Assembly: GCA_018267965.1 (NCBI GenBank) | Contig: JAFDXK010000002.1 | Span: 372,001-436,000 of the forward strand | Reading direction: 5' to 3' | Source: Bacteroidota bacterium | GTDB lineage: Bacteria > Bacteroidota > Bacteroidia > Chitinophagales > Chitinophagaceae | DNA: 64,000 nucleotides | In this document: positions 34,544-43,257 of the stretch, in pieces | Layout of the letters: each line of letters begins with the position of its first letter | Position numbering within the stretch: the stretch's first letter is position 1 | Made by a program: the position numbers and the translations under genes | The notes under the pieces: model-generated | Seen by the model: the letters and a program-made list of their open reading frames with translations, nothing else | Told to the model about the DNA's origin: nothing | The model's database searches: none

Positions 34544-36175
34544 ATGAAAATGAAACATGCTATTGTAATGATTGCAGCCATGTCGTTGGCATATAATGTG
34601 CAGGCGCAATCTGTAGAGGATGGTATCAAAATGTATAACTACGAAAAGTACCAGACAGCTAAGAAAATATTAGAACCACTTGCTGCAGCTAACCCTATGG
34701 CTAATTACTATTGGGGCCTTGCTGAATTGCAGATGGGTTATAAAGAAACAGCTAAGCTTATCTTTCAAAAATATCCGTTGCATAATGCCAACATCAGTGG
34801 TGTAGCCAGAGTGAATTTTGCAATGGGTAATGCAACAGAAGGTATGAAGATTGCAAATGATCTTGCATCAAAAGCAAAGAAAAAAGAATGGGAACCATTG
34901 AAGTATGCTGCTGATGCTATCACGTATACAGAAGGCGGTGATGTACAACAAGCTGTTACATGGTACAAAGCTGCATTGGCAGTGTATGATAATAATGATA
35001 TTCGTTTATCTCTTGGTGATGCCAGTCAGAAATTATCAGGCGGCGGCGGTGATGCAATGAATGCCTACGATAAAGTGATAGCTAATGATCCGAAAAACTC
35101 ATTGGCATATTCACGCGAAGGTAAATTGTGGTATGCTGCCCGTCGTTATGACCTGGCTTTGGAAAATTGGAAAAAAGCCCAGGAAGCAGATCCTGAAAAC
35201 CCGCTTCCATACCGCGATTTGGCAGATGCTTATAGCTATACGGGCAAGTATGATATGGCTAAGAAGAACGCAGACAGGTATATGGAATTGTGCGATAAAA
35301 CCAATGCTGACTACGAAAGATATTTATATATACTGTTTCAGAGTAAAGACTTTAAAGGTTCACGCGACCTTGCATTGGATTTGCTGAACAAAGGAATAGG
35401 TAAAATAAGTTTCTATGGTATTCTTGCTTTCAGCCAGTATGAATTAGGCGATACTACAATGGCACTTAAAAATGCTGTGATATACTTTAGTAAGCAAGAC
35501 CCTGCTAAAGTGTTTCCTAACGACTACAGGACATATGCTAAAATATGGTTGGCAAACAGCCAGGTAGATTCTGCAGACATGTATTTCCAGAAAGCTGTTG
35601 ATAAGGACAGTTCTAATACTAAAATTGATGGCTACAGGGATAATGCTGATGTATTGCGTGAAAAGCATTGGTGGTTAAAATCCGCTAATTGGTATAGCCG
35701 TTTGATAAATGATTTCCCTGATAAGGCGAAAGCGACTGATTATTTCTATAACGGCTTTACATTATATTACGGTCATAGCTATGATGGTGCTACAAATGCC
35801 TTTAGTGCAATGAGGAATAAATTTCCTGACCAACCATCTGCTATATACTGGCAAGGGCGTACTGCAGCAGCTATTGATAGTGATGTAAATAATGGCTTGG
35901 CTAAACAATACTATACCGATTGGCTGAACATTAATGTTGCAGGCTATGAAAGAAAGCCTAATGACCTGACACAGGCATACAGGTACCTGATGGTATTAGG
36001 ATATAATACGGGTGATAAAGAATCATTGGATAAATACAGAGAGCTTTTAAGGGGTATCAACCCAGCTGACCCGGTATTGAAGCAGATAGACGATGCAGTA
36101 AAATCAGGCGCTACACCTAAAAAGCCTGCTGCTAAGCCTACGACAAAACCTGCAGCAAAGCCCAAGACTAAATAA
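34544..36175 (+). CDS. Secreted tetratricopeptide-repeat protein
   Basis: A 543-residue protein with a signal peptide (AIVMIAAMSLAYNVQAQ) and TPR units over most of its length (for example YDLALENWKKAQEADPENPL and PYRDLADAYSYTGKYDMAKK). The last 25 residues form a Lys/Pro/Ala tail (KPAAKPTTKPAAKPK), a low-complexity end often seen on envelope proteins. It follows the PstS-like gene and would share its transcript. In related genomes this binding protein and TPR pair sits behind ExbB/ExbD/TonB genes, but those are absent here. A terminator follows. Confidence 0.88.
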   Translation: MKMKHAIVMIAAMSLAYNVQAQSVEDGIKMYNYEKYQTAKKILEPLAAANPMANYYWGLAELQMGYKETAKLIFQKYPLHNANISGVARVNFAMGNATEGMKIANDLASKAKKKEWEPLKYAADAITYTEGGDVQQAVTWYKAALAVYDNNDIRLSLGDASQKLSGGGGDAMNAYDKVIANDPKNSLAYSREGKLWYAARRYDLALENWKKAQEADPENPLPYRDLADAYSYTGKYDMAKKNADRYMELCDKTNADYERYLYILFQSKDFKGSRDLALDLLNKGIGKISFYGILAFSQYELGDTTMALKNAVIYFSKQDPAKVFPNDYRTYAKIWLANSQVDSADMYFQKAVDKDSSNTKIDGYRDNADVLREKHWWLKSANWYSRLINDFPDKAKATDYFYNGFTLYYGHSYDGATNAFSAMRNKFPDQPSAIYWQGRTAAAIDSDVNNGLAKQYYTDWLNINVAGYERKPNDLTQAYRYLMVLGYNTGDKESLDKYRELLRGINPADPVLKQIDDAVKSGATPKKPAAKPTTKPAAKPKTK

Positions 36176-36195
36176 AGAAGTAAAAAATATAATAT

Positions 36196-36225
36196 AAAGA
36201 GCCTGTTAGAGGCTCTTTATTGTTT
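36196..36225 (+). terminator. Terminator after the secreted TPR gene
   Basis: The hairpin AAAGAGCC / GGCTCTTT with a seven-base loop, followed by a T-rich stretch. Confidence 0.8.
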
Positions 36226-36250
36226 TATGGCTTAAAAAGCAATGTTTTTG

Positions 36251-36282
36251 TTTGGCAGGCTAAAATATATGGATTACCTTTG
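36251..36282 (+). promoter_or_regulatory. Bacteroidota-type promoter of rpmH
   Basis: TTTG (36251-36254) and TACCTTTG (36275-36282) with 20 bases between. The rpmH ATG follows 50 bases later. Confidence 0.8.
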
Positions 36283-36332
36283 CACTCCTTAATTAAAGAA
36301 GAGTACCCGAAAGGGAGTTAAAAGTATAGATT

Positions 36333-36488
36333 ATGAAACGTACGTATCAACCAAGCCGCCGCCGTCGCAAATCTGTTCATGGTTTCCGCAAGCGTATGGA
36401 AACTGCCAATGGCCGCAAAGTATTAGCTTCTCGCCGTGCCAAAGGCCGTCATAAACTGACAATATCAGACGAGCGCCGTCTTAAGTAA
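36333..36488 (+). CDS. rpmH: 50S ribosomal protein L34
   Basis: A 51-residue protein starting [20 protein letters not shown], with the L34 signature [19 protein letters not shown]. It ends RRLK. It is too short for usual ORF cut-offs but unmistakable. The order rpmH-rnpA-yidD is the classical one; dnaA and yidC do not follow here. Confidence 0.97.
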   Translation: MKRTYQPSRRRRKSVHGFRKRMETANGRKVLASRRAKGRHKLTISDERRLK

Positions 36489-36510
36489 TAACCGATAAAA
36501 ATCGATAGCC

Positions 36511-36891
36511 ATTCGTAATACATTTAAAACATACGAAAGGCTGAAGCGTGAGCAACATATTGATACGCTTTTCCGCAAAGGGAAAGCGTTTTCTTTTGCA
36601 CCACTACGGTTCATTTATATGTTGACAGAGCGCGGGGCCGAATTGTCGCCCGTTAGGGCTGGTTTCAGCGTACCGAAGAAGAAATTCCGCAAATCGGTAC
36701 AGAGGCACCGTATTACCCGCCTGATGCGCGAAGCATGGCGTTTAAACAAGCATTCCCTATACAATATCATACCTGCAGATAAGCAACTGCATATTTTTAT
36801 CATTTGTACTGACAATACCGAACCCACTTATGAATCTGTTACTGCTACAATAATCAAAGGTGTTGAACAATTAAAGAAGCAATATGAATAA
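36511..36891 (+). CDS. rnpA: Ribonuclease P protein component, probable ATT start
   Basis: The RNA-binding subunit that helps the RNase P ribozyme trim tRNA 5' leaders. The conserved block is [20 protein letters not shown] followed by RLMREAWR, with His for the usual Asn in the R-N-R motif. An ATG at 36619 would delete the first strand and helix. Upstream of it the frame continues with family-like sequence ([20 protein letters not shown], then [14 protein letters not shown]). No ATG, GTG or TTG exists before the stop at 36496. The ATT at 36511 is the best start (126 residues). It ends overlapping yidD by 8 bases. Confidence 0.88.
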   Translation: MRNTFKTYERLKREQHIDTLFRKGKAFSFAPLRFIYMLTERGAELSPVRAGFSVPKKKFRKSVQRHRITRLMREAWRLNKHSLYNIIPADKQLHIFIICTDNTEPTYESVTATIIKGVEQLKKQYE

Positions 36892-37105
36892 GCTGTTCTC
36901 AAAACTGTTCGTCTGGCTTATCAGGTTCTACCAGGCCTTTATATCGCCACTGTTGGGCGCTAAATGCAGATATACACCATCATGTTCTGCCTACGGGCTC
37001 GAGGCCATCAAAAAATACGGCCCATGGAAAGGCGGGCGTATGGCGCTCAAACGTTTTCTTTCCTGCCACCCATGGGGTGGTAGCGGCTACGACCCTGTGA
37101 AATAA
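36884..37105 (+). CDS. yidD: Membrane protein insertion efficiency factor YidD
   Basis: A 73-residue protein with the conserved core [35 protein letters not shown] and a C-terminal [12 protein letters not shown]. The three Cys are those typical of the family. YidD assists YidC in membrane protein insertion. It overlaps the rnpA end by 8 bases, the usual arrangement. Confidence 0.96.
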   Translation: MNKLFSKLFVWLIRFYQAFISPLLGAKCRYTPSCSAYGLEAIKKYGPWKGGRMALKRFLSCHPWGGSGYDPVK

Positions 37106-37113
37106 GAGAGTTG

Positions 37114-37121
37114 TACCTTTG
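37114..37121 (+). promoter_or_regulatory. -7 element before the 49-residue gene
   Basis: TACCTTTG, perfect for TAnnTTTG, 24 bases upstream of the ATG at 37146. A purine-rich AAAGAGGAGG follows, unusual for this phylum as a ribosome-binding site. Confidence 0.5.
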
Positions 37122-37145
37122 TATACTGCATAAAGAGGAGGTGTT

Positions 37146-37295
37146 ATGATACGCAAACTAAAGTCGGGCGAATACAGAATTTACTCTCGTAAGATAGATC
37201 CTAAAACACACAAGCGCAGAAATTTAGGAACATTTAAAACACTGGAAGAAGCTAAGAAACACGAAAGAGAAATACAGTATTTTAAGCATCGCTAA
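37146..37295 (+). CDS. 49-residue basic protein, AP2/integrase-arm-like pattern
   Basis: An ATG-started 49-codon ORF. The product reads MIRKLKSGEYRIYSRKIDPK, then TGTK-like HKRRNLGTFKTLEEAKKHER and EIQYFKHR. The alternation of a beta hairpin and one helix with F-K-T-x-x-E-A resembles the small DNA-binding arm domain of tyrosine recombinases and AP2-type proteins, but there is no catalytic part. I believe near-identical short proteins occur in other phyla, often unannotated. A good promoter and purine-rich leader support expression. Nucleic-acid binding is inferred. Confidence 0.65.
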   Translation: MIRKLKSGEYRIYSRKIDPKTHKRRNLGTFKTLEEAKKHEREIQYFKHR

Positions 37296-37314
37296 TTACT
37301 GCTATTTTTACTTC

Positions 37315-37911
37315 ATGTTCTATTCATTCAAAGGGTTTGTACCTGTTGTTCATCCATCTGCATTTGTGCATCCGCAAGCAGCAGTTACAGGTAATGTAAT
37401 TATAGGTAAAGATGTATACATAGGCCCGGGTGCTGCATTGCGCGGCGATTGGGGTGGTATTGTGATAGAAGATGGTTGCAATGTGCAGGAGAATTGTACG
37501 ATACATATGTTTCCGGGTGTAACAGTACTACTGAAAGAAGGCGCACATATTGGCCATGGTGCTATCATACATGGTGCTACTATCGGGCGCAATAGTATGA
37601 TAGGTATGAACAGTGTGATAATGGATGATGTAGAGATAGGTGATGAATGTATCGTTGGAGCCTTATCATTTGTAAATGCAAATACTAAAATACCATCGCG
37701 TAGTTTGGTTGCAGGCAGCCCTGCAAAAATTATTAAAGAAGTAAGTGATGAAATGATAGCATGGAAAACCAAAGGCACACAGCTGTATCAAACACTGCCT
37801 AAAGATTGCTACGATACATTGCAAGCATGTGAGCCATTGCATGAAATGCCTGCCAACAGGCCTTCTCAGGAGAGTCTGTATGATACCTGGAATAAGATTA
37901 AGAATGGTTGA
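37315..37911 (+). CDS. paaY: PaaY-like hexapeptide-repeat protein (gamma-carbonic-anhydrase fold)
   Basis: A 198-residue left-handed beta-helix protein. Hexapeptide repeats run from HPSAFVHPQAAVTG through NVIIGKDVYIGPGAALRGDW to DECIVGALSFVNA. His residues of a Zn site occur in IHMFPG and HIGHGAIIHG. The start, the GSPAKIIKEVS segment and the C-terminal tail align well with E. coli PaaY, a thioesterase that removes toxic CoA adducts in phenylacetate degradation. A generic gamma-carbonic anhydrase is the alternative. It is separated from paaABCD by 15 kb. Confidence 0.82.
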   Translation: MFYSFKGFVPVVHPSAFVHPQAAVTGNVIIGKDVYIGPGAALRGDWGGIVIEDGCNVQENCTIHMFPGVTVLLKEGAHIGHGAIIHGATIGRNSMIGMNSVIMDDVEIGDECIVGALSFVNANTKIPSRSLVAGSPAKIIKEVSDEMIAWKTKGTQLYQTLPKDCYDTLQACEPLHEMPANRPSQESLYDTWNKIKNG

Positions 37912-37980
37912 TTGGTTGACTTGTTGATTAGTTAGATTGCCTACGATTATTACCAGTCAACAAATCAACTGCTCAACTAA
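37905..37980. repeat. TTGATTGGTTGAC-type inverted low-complexity repeat
   Basis: TTGATTGGTTGACTTGTTGA on one side and CAGTCAACAAATCAACTGCT on the other can form a long imperfect hairpin at the 3' end of paaY, just ahead of the terminator. Such blocks recur in Bacteroidota intergenic DNA. Confidence 0.5.
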
Positions 37981-37982
37981 AT

Positions 37983-38020
37983 AAAAATCCCCTCAGTTTA
38001 ACCGAGGGGATTTTTATTTT
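37983..38020. terminator. Bidirectional terminator between paaY and ArsR-fold gene
   Basis: The 12-base-pair stem AAAAATCCCCTC / GAGGGGATTTTT with a nine-base loop, flanked by A/T runs on both sides. Confidence 0.9.
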
Positions 38021-38047
38021 GGGTAATCTTTATAAACTTAAATGGAA

Positions 38048-38410
38048 TTAAGCTTCGTCAGAGTTAACCAGTTCATTTACGAATTTCGCAACATGAGCTA
38101 TACGTGTATGGTTCAACGCATAGTGGATGAATTTACCATCGCGTTCAGTGATAACGATGTTAGCACGACGCAGGATAGCAAGATGTTGTGATGCTACAGA
38201 TTGTTCAAGGCGCAACTTAACATAGATGTCAGTCACGTTCATACGTTTGTTTTCTTCCAGCAACTTAACGATCTGCTGACGGAGTTTGTGGTTGATGGCC
38301 CTCAGTGTCATTGCTGCACTCTTCACTGCCATGTAATCCAGTTTAATTTGTTCGTTCGAACCTTCATCTTTGCGAATAACCAGCGTGTTAGCTGACATAG
38401 TCGTTTCCAT
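38048..38410 (-). CDS. ArsR-fold winged-helix regulator without metal-site cysteines
   Basis: A 120-residue DNA-binding protein. The ArsR-type core is visible: INHKLRQQIVKLLEENKRMN, then VTDIYVKLRLEQSVASQHLA (recognition helix) and ILRRANIVITERDGKFIHYAL (wing). There is no Cys anywhere, so the classic alpha-3 metal site is absent and the signal must be different, such as redox or protein contact. The N-terminal 30 residues are an extra extension. It is a single gene, with a 166-base AT-rich region before tsaB. Confidence 0.88.
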   Translation of the reverse strand: METTMSANTLVIRKDEGSNEQIKLDYMAVKSAAMTLRAINHKLRQQIVKLLEENKRMNVTDIYVKLRLEQSVASQHLAILRRANIVITERDGKFIHYALNHTRIAHVAKFVNELVNSDEA

Positions 38411-38576
38411 TTACAATTGATTTAAATAAATAAACAAAATAAGAGTACGTAGATAAAAAATAACTTATGTTATTCTGTTACGGGGTGCAAACATACGGCA
38501 TTAATAAATATGAACCAAAGTCATATTGAAAAAACCTGTTAAACCACCGTTAAAAATAATATTGAAATTCAACTAA

Positions 38577-39263
38577 CTAATTGATATTGTTTGACTTATG
38601 CGTGTAAACTGATTTTAAATAAAATGGTTCTGCATGAGCCATATTGACGAAATTGTGACAATTAAATTGCTCAAAAGCATATTTAGACCAGCTTGCCGTA
38701 TCGACATCATTTTCAGCTATAAAAACAATGTCATCCCCCTGAAAAAAATTATTAAAACCCTCATTAATATCGCCTGCCAATAAGGTTTTTCCCGTTAACA
38801 AAGACCTAAATTTTTGCAAATCTTCCTCCATTATATGTTGAGGCTCCTGTATGATTTCTGATTTGTTGTTATATGTGGCTATAAAGTATTCTTTATCACG
38901 GGCATTAAGTATAGCAGAATAAAATTCATATTCACTCAAATTTCCATAATAGTGTTTCAGCGTCAGCAATTGCAATTTATTATGCATCATCAGAGGTTTA
39001 TCAAGCACATAACATAAACCCTTTGCAGTAGCTAAACCAATGCGCAAACCGGTATAAGAACCCGGGCCCCCGCAAACACAAACTGCATCTAACTGTTGCA
39101 TGGTAATACCTGCATCAGCCAATACTTTTTCAATATGCAGATTAATAACAGCTGCATGGTTGCGTGTATCGGTGTTAGTCATAGAGCCAACCATAACACC
39201 GTCATGATTGAGTGCTACCAAACCTGCATCGCCTGAAGTATCGATATGTAAAATGTAAGCCAT
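38577..39263 (-). CDS. tsaB: tRNA threonylcarbamoyladenosine biosynthesis protein TsaB
   Basis: A 228-residue protein with the ASKHA-type start YILHIDTSGDAGLVAL and the hallmark CGGPGSYTGLRIGLATAKG. TsaB partners TsaD and TsaE to attach threonylcarbamoyl to A37 of ANN-decoding tRNAs. The length is normal. It diverges from ridA, with 41 bases between the start codons. Confidence 0.94.
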   Translation of the reverse strand: MAYILHIDTSGDAGLVALNHDGVMVGSMTNTDTRNHAAVINLHIEKVLADAGITMQQLDAVCVCGGPGSYTGLRIGLATAKGLCYVLDKPLMMHNKLQLLTLKHYYGNLSEYEFYSAILNARDKEYFIATYNNKSEIIQEPQHIMEEDLQKFRSLLTGKTLLAGDINEGFNNFFQGDDIVFIAENDVDTASWSKYAFEQFNCHNFVNMAHAEPFYLKSVYTHKSNNIN

Positions 39264-39304
39264 TAATTCGTGTGCAAATGTAAGGAGTGCATTACATTTA
39301 CAGC

Positions 39305-39688
39305 ATGGAAAAGAAAATCATTCGTACAGATAATGCACCTGCACCCATCGGGCCATATAACCAGGCAGTGCAATTCGGCAATATGTTGTTCGTATCAGGA
39401 CAGATAGCCATCAACCCTGCAAACGGTGAATTATACACGGGTGGCGATATACAAGTAGAAACCAAACAGGTGATGGAAAACCTGAAAGCAATACTAACAG
39501 AAGCCGGTATGGATTTCAGCAATGTGATAAAGAGCAGCATTTTCCTGATGGATATGGGACAGTTTGCACAGGTGAATGAAGTGTATGGAAGTTATTTTAC
39601 TGAAAACCCTCCTGCACGTGAAACAGTGCAAGTAGCAGGATTACCAAAGGGCGTGAAGGTAGAGATAAGTGTGGTAGCAGGGAAGTAA
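39305..39688 (+). CDS. ridA: RidA-family enamine/imine deaminase
   Basis: A 127-residue protein from the ATG at 39305 (MEKKIIRTDNAPAPIGPYNQ). A GTG 18 bases upstream would add six atypical residues. Motifs: PIGPYNQAVQFGNMLFVSGQ, the LTEAGMDFSNV helix, NPPARETVQVAGLP with the catalytic Arg, and VEISVVA at the end. RidA trimers hydrolyse reactive 2-aminoacrylate. A strong terminator follows. Confidence 0.95.
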   Translation: MEKKIIRTDNAPAPIGPYNQAVQFGNMLFVSGQIAINPANGELYTGGDIQVETKQVMENLKAILTEAGMDFSNVIKSSIFLMDMGQFAQVNEVYGSYFTENPPARETVQVAGLPKGVKVEISVVAGK

Positions 39689-39705
39689 TTCGACAATATC
39701 ATTAC

Positions 39706-39742
39706 ATAATAATAAAGCCCCGTCACGCGGGGCTTTATTATT
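39706..39742. terminator. Bidirectional terminator between ridA and the DinB-like gene
   Basis: A stem of at least 15 base pairs, TAATAATAAAGCCCCG / CGGGGCTTTATTATTA, with a five-base loop. Its right end touches the stop codon of the convergent DinB-like gene. Confidence 0.92.
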
Positions 39743-40196
39743 ATAACAAACCGAATTGTTTGTAGTGATGTGTAAAATGCTTGGCATGAAATATCAGCCA
39801 CTCTTTATGATTGAGCACACCTAAACGAGGATGTGTTGGTGTAGCATCGGGGTTGTTTTTAAAATACGTTTCAAGGTCTTGTAATTCTGTTCTCAATACA
39901 TCGATAGCTGCATGGATATCCGCATAGTTATATACAACAGGACCATCAGGTATCAATGGTGTTTTTAACCCCATCGGGAAATCCATATCGGAATATATCA
40001 TTCCTTGTTTCCATTTCTCGCCTTCTTCTTTAGTAGTACGTTGCTCAATATGCCTTTTGCCATTAGTCATTTTGATGGTAGTAACCAAATGCTCTACCAT
40101 TTGCTGTGGTGTCATGCCACCAAACACAGGTTGTGTATCAGCATTCAGTTTGCTGATGGTATTTATCGTTTCGTCTATTTTGTCTATTTGTATCAT
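39741..40196 (-). CDS. DinB-superfamily protein (DUF1569-like)
   Basis: A 151-residue four-helix-bundle protein. His residues at the expected metal positions occur in QQMVEHLVTTIK and in the C-terminal LIFHAKHFTHHYKQFG, the latter a typical DinB HxxxH pattern. DinB-like proteins are often thiol- and metal-dependent hydrolases or transferases. In Bacteroidota this subfamily is sometimes found with phenylacetate genes, which gives a weak link to the paa genes here. Its ATG lies 2 bases after the glnS stop, so the two are co-translated. Confidence 0.85.
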   Translation of the reverse strand: MIQIDKIDETINTISKLNADTQPVFGGMTPQQMVEHLVTTIKMTNGKRHIEQRTTKEEGEKWKQGMIYSDMDFPMGLKTPLIPDGPVVYNYADIHAAIDVLRTELQDLETYFKNNPDATPTHPRLGVLNHKEWLIFHAKHFTHHYKQFGLL

Positions 40197-40198
40197 CG

Positions 40199-41875
40199 TT
40201 ATCCTTTTTTTACTTCTTTAGCCCATGCATCTTTTAATCCTACAGTGCGGTTGAAGATGAGTTTATCTGCAGTACTGTCTTTATCTACACAGAAATAACC
40301 TTTGCGCAGGAACTGGAATTGCTCGCCTGGTTTAGCACTTACTAATGCAGGTTCTATATACACACTTGGTAAAATATCCAGTGAATGTTCGTTGATATAA
40401 TCTTTGAAATCACCTTCTTCGCTCGACGGGTCTTCTACTTTAAAGAGCCTGTCGTACAAACGCACCTCGGCAGTTTTAGCTGTAGCCACATTCACCCAGT
40501 GTATAGTGCCTTTTACGTGTATACCGCTGGTGTCTTGTCCGCTTTTGCTTTCAGGTATATATGTACAATGTATTGCTGTAATATTACCCGCATCATCTTT
40601 CGTAAAGCTTTCGCATTTTACGATGTATGCACCTTTCAAACGTACCATCAAACCTGGCCCAAGGCGGAAGAATTTTTTCGGTGGTTCTTCCATAAAGTCC
40701 TCGCGTTCTATCCATACCTCTTTACTGAAAGGCATTTTGCGTGTGCCGCCATTAGGGTCTTCAGGATTATTCTCTGCATCCAGTTCTTCAGTCTGCCCTT
40801 CTGGATAATTAGTAATCACCAATTTCACAGGGTCAAGCACAGCCATCACGCGGTGCGAAGTTTTATTTAGTTGCTCACGTACGTGAAACTCTAATAAACT
40901 TAAATCAACAATATTCTCACGCTTCGCAATACCTACTGTATCGCAGAAGTTAACAATAGCCTGTGCAGGATAACCACGGCGGCGCATACCACTAATAGTT
41001 GGCATACGCGGGTCATCCCAGCCCGCTACGTGTTTTTCATTTACTAATTGTAAGAGTTTGCGTTTACTCATTACGGTGTACGTAAGATTACGGCGTGCAA
41101 ACTCATATTGATGCGAAGGGAAGATACCCAGCTTATCAATAAACCAATCGTACAAAGGGCGATGGTGTATAAACTCCAGTGTACAAATGCTGTGTGTGAT
41201 ATTCTCAATGCTGTCGCTCTGTCCGTGTGCGAAATCGTACATCGGGTAGATGCACCATGCATCGCCTGTACGGTGGTGGTGTGCATGTTTGATGCGGTAC
41301 ATCAACGGGTCGCGCAGCAGCAGGTTAGGATGTGCCATGTCTATTTTAGCACGCAAAACTTTTTCACCATCTGCATATTTGCCTGCTTTCATGTCGGCAA
41401 ACAATTGCAGATTCTCTTCTATACTTCTGTCTCTATATGGACTATTCTTTCCCGGTTCATGTGTAGAACCTTTTGAAGCTGCTATCTCTTCTGCAGTGCT
41501 GTCATCTACATAAGCATATCCATTCTTAATTAAATCAACTGCAAAATCATAGAGCTTACCGAAATAATCAGAAGCGTATAATTCATTATCCCATGTTTTA
41601 CCTATAGCATCACTCAGCCATTTGATATCGTACTTAATACTTTCTACGTATTCTGTTTCTTCCGTTACAGGGTTAGTATCATCAAAGCGCAGGTTTACTT
41701 TACCGTTATATTTTTTTGCCAAACCGAAGTTGAGGCAAATAGACGAAGCATGGCCTATATGCAAATAGCCATTAGGTTCCGGTGGAAAGCGTGTATGTAT
41801 CTGCTGGTACTTTCCTTCCTTCAGATGTTCTTCAATAATTTCTTCTAAAAAATTAAGTGATTTTTCTTCGCTCAT
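40199..41875 (-). CDS. glnS: Glutaminyl-tRNA synthetase
   Basis: A 558-residue class I aminoacyl-tRNA synthetase. The HIGH signature is in [20 protein letters not shown] and the KMSKR-type signature is [11 protein letters not shown]. The anticodon-binding beta-barrels fill the second half, beginning near [15 protein letters not shown]. The sequence follows GlnRS rather than GluRS (length, LHIGHA and the tail). There is no YqeY fusion. Transcription continues directly into the DinB-like gene. Confidence 0.96.
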   Translation of the reverse strand: MSEEKSLNFLEEIIEEHLKEGKYQQIHTRFPPEPNGYLHIGHASSICLNFGLAKKYNGKVNLRFDDTNPVTEETEYVESIKYDIKWLSDAIGKTWDNELYASDYFGKLYDFAVDLIKNGYAYVDDSTAEEIAASKGSTHEPGKNSPYRDRSIEENLQLFADMKAGKYADGEKVLRAKIDMAHPNLLLRDPLMYRIKHAHHHRTGDAWCIYPMYDFAHGQSDSIENITHSICTLEFIHHRPLYDWFIDKLGIFPSHQYEFARRNLTYTVMSKRKLLQLVNEKHVAGWDDPRMPTISGMRRRGYPAQAIVNFCDTVGIAKRENIVDLSLLEFHVREQLNKTSHRVMAVLDPVKLVITNYPEGQTEELDAENNPEDPNGGTRKMPFSKEVWIEREDFMEEPPKKFFRLGPGLMVRLKGAYIVKCESFTKDDAGNITAIHCTYIPESKSGQDTSGIHVKGTIHWVNVATAKTAEVRLYDRLFKVEDPSSEEGDFKDYINEHSLDILPSVYIEPALVSAKPGEQFQFLRKGYFCVDKDSTADKLIFNRTVGLKDAWAKEVKKG

Positions 41876-41958
41876 GGGCGCAAAGATAGTTTAAATGCTA
41901 TTGATATATTGGAGCAGAAGAGTCCTATATTTATATTTTCAACTATCAAAAAATAACG

Positions 41959-42747
41959 ATGGGGCTATTTGATTTTTTTAAGAAGAAGGACGAAAGTGAA
42001 CTCGGGAGCAATTTATCTTTGGAAGTATTGTTGCAAAAGGCTTCAACTGAACCACAATTCAGACCGGCTTTTTATAAGAAACTACTTTCTGAGCAATTAG
42101 TAGTTATTACTAATAATGATGATAAATCAATACCCGAAGGTAAATCTATAGCAAAGGAAAATACTAAGGTTAGTATTGTAAATTACCCCAATGGCGTAAT
42201 TCCTGTATTTACATCAACTGACAGAATATTTGACAAAGGTGTTGTAAAGGAACAAGTTCAATTTCTAAAGATGAAGGGAGAGAATCTTTTTCAATTAGCT
42301 AAGGGCGCAACGTTTGTATTAAATCCTTATTCTGATTACGGTAAAGAATTACTCCCAGTGGAAGTTGAAAGTATGCTAAATGGTACTATATTATCTAAAG
42401 GAATAAGACAAGTTAAAATCGAAGAAGACACAAAAGTTCTAATAGGGCAGCCTACCAAATATCCGAATGAAATAATAAATGATTTAAAGAGACTGTTTGC
42501 AACTAAACCGAATATAAAAGCAGCATACATGGCCTGGATACATGCGCCTGAGACTAAAGAACCTCCCCATTATATATTTGGTATTGATATGGAAGGAGAT
42601 ATGTCTGAGATCACACCTCAGGCTGGTGCCATAGCTGAAGCGCATCTAACTTCAGACGAATTTGTTGACTTTATAAAAATTGATGGTAGAGGAGGAATCA
42701 GTGAGTATTTTTTGACTCAAGCAGAGCCATTTTATAAGTCAATATAA
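41959..42747 (+). CDS. SseB-family protein
   Basis: A 262-residue protein beginning MGLFDFFKKKDESELGSN. Residues 20-130 match the SseB N-terminal fold (SLEVLLQKASTEPQFRPAFY, then VIPVFTSTDRIFD and GATFVLNPYSDYGKEL). The C-terminal half matches the SseB C-terminal domain (IKAAYMAWIHAPETKEPPHY). In E. coli SseB enhances serine sensitivity when overexpressed; the biochemical role is unknown. It lies alone, 84 bases after the divergent glnS start. Confidence 0.85.
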   Translation: MGLFDFFKKKDESELGSNLSLEVLLQKASTEPQFRPAFYKKLLSEQLVVITNNDDKSIPEGKSIAKENTKVSIVNYPNGVIPVFTSTDRIFDKGVVKEQVQFLKMKGENLFQLAKGATFVLNPYSDYGKELLPVEVESMLNGTILSKGIRQVKIEEDTKVLIGQPTKYPNEIINDLKRLFATKPNIKAAYMAWIHAPETKEPPHYIFGIDMEGDMSEITPQAGAIAEAHLTSDEFVDFIKIDGRGGISEYFLTQAEPFYKSI

Positions 42748-42798
42748 TTTTGACTTTCCTCACCATTTACTACATTTACCACCCGTTCTAATAGGATT

Positions 42799-43224
42799 AT
42801 GACAGATAAGATGCAGCGTCCCGTGCGTGTTTTGGTGGCTAAGGTAGGCCTTGATGGCCACGACCGCGGAGCTAAAGTGATAGCAACAGCATTACGTGAT
42901 GCAGGTATGGAAGTGATATACACCGGCCTGCGCCAAACCCCCGAAATGGTTGTTAATACTGCATTGCAGGAAGATGTGGATGCTATTGGCATCAGCATAT
43001 TGAGTGGTGCGCACAATACTGTTTTCCCGAAAGTGCTGCAGCTGATGAAAGAAAAAGGTTTGGAAAATGTATTGCTCACCGGTGGTGGCATCATACCCGA
43101 AGAAGACATGCAAAAATTGAATGAAATGGGCGTGGGGCAATTGTTTGCACCCGGAGCACCTACCTCTGAAATAGCGGACTACATCACTAATTGGACACAC
43201 GAACACCGCAAGGAATTATTTTAA
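42799..43224 (+). CDS. Cobalamin-binding domain protein (methylmalonyl-CoA mutase C-terminal type)
   Basis: A 141-residue stand-alone B12-binding domain. The base-off cobalamin motif D-x-H-x-x-G reads [13 protein letters not shown], followed by [18 protein letters not shown] and [13 protein letters not shown]. In mutases this domain is fused to or paired with the TIM-barrel subunit (methylmalonyl-, isobutyryl- or hydroxyisobutyryl-CoA mutase). No mutase large subunit is in the window, so the partner is elsewhere. The enoyl-CoA hydratase gene follows after 33 bases, consistent with a role in acyl-CoA metabolism. Confidence 0.93.
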   Translation: MTDKMQRPVRVLVAKVGLDGHDRGAKVIATALRDAGMEVIYTGLRQTPEMVVNTALQEDVDAIGISILSGAHNTVFPKVLQLMKEKGLENVLLTGGGIIPEEDMQKLNEMGVGQLFAPGAPTSEIADYITNWTHEHRKELF

Positions 43225-43257
43225 ACGCAATATTGATTACAAACATTTAAAAAGAAC

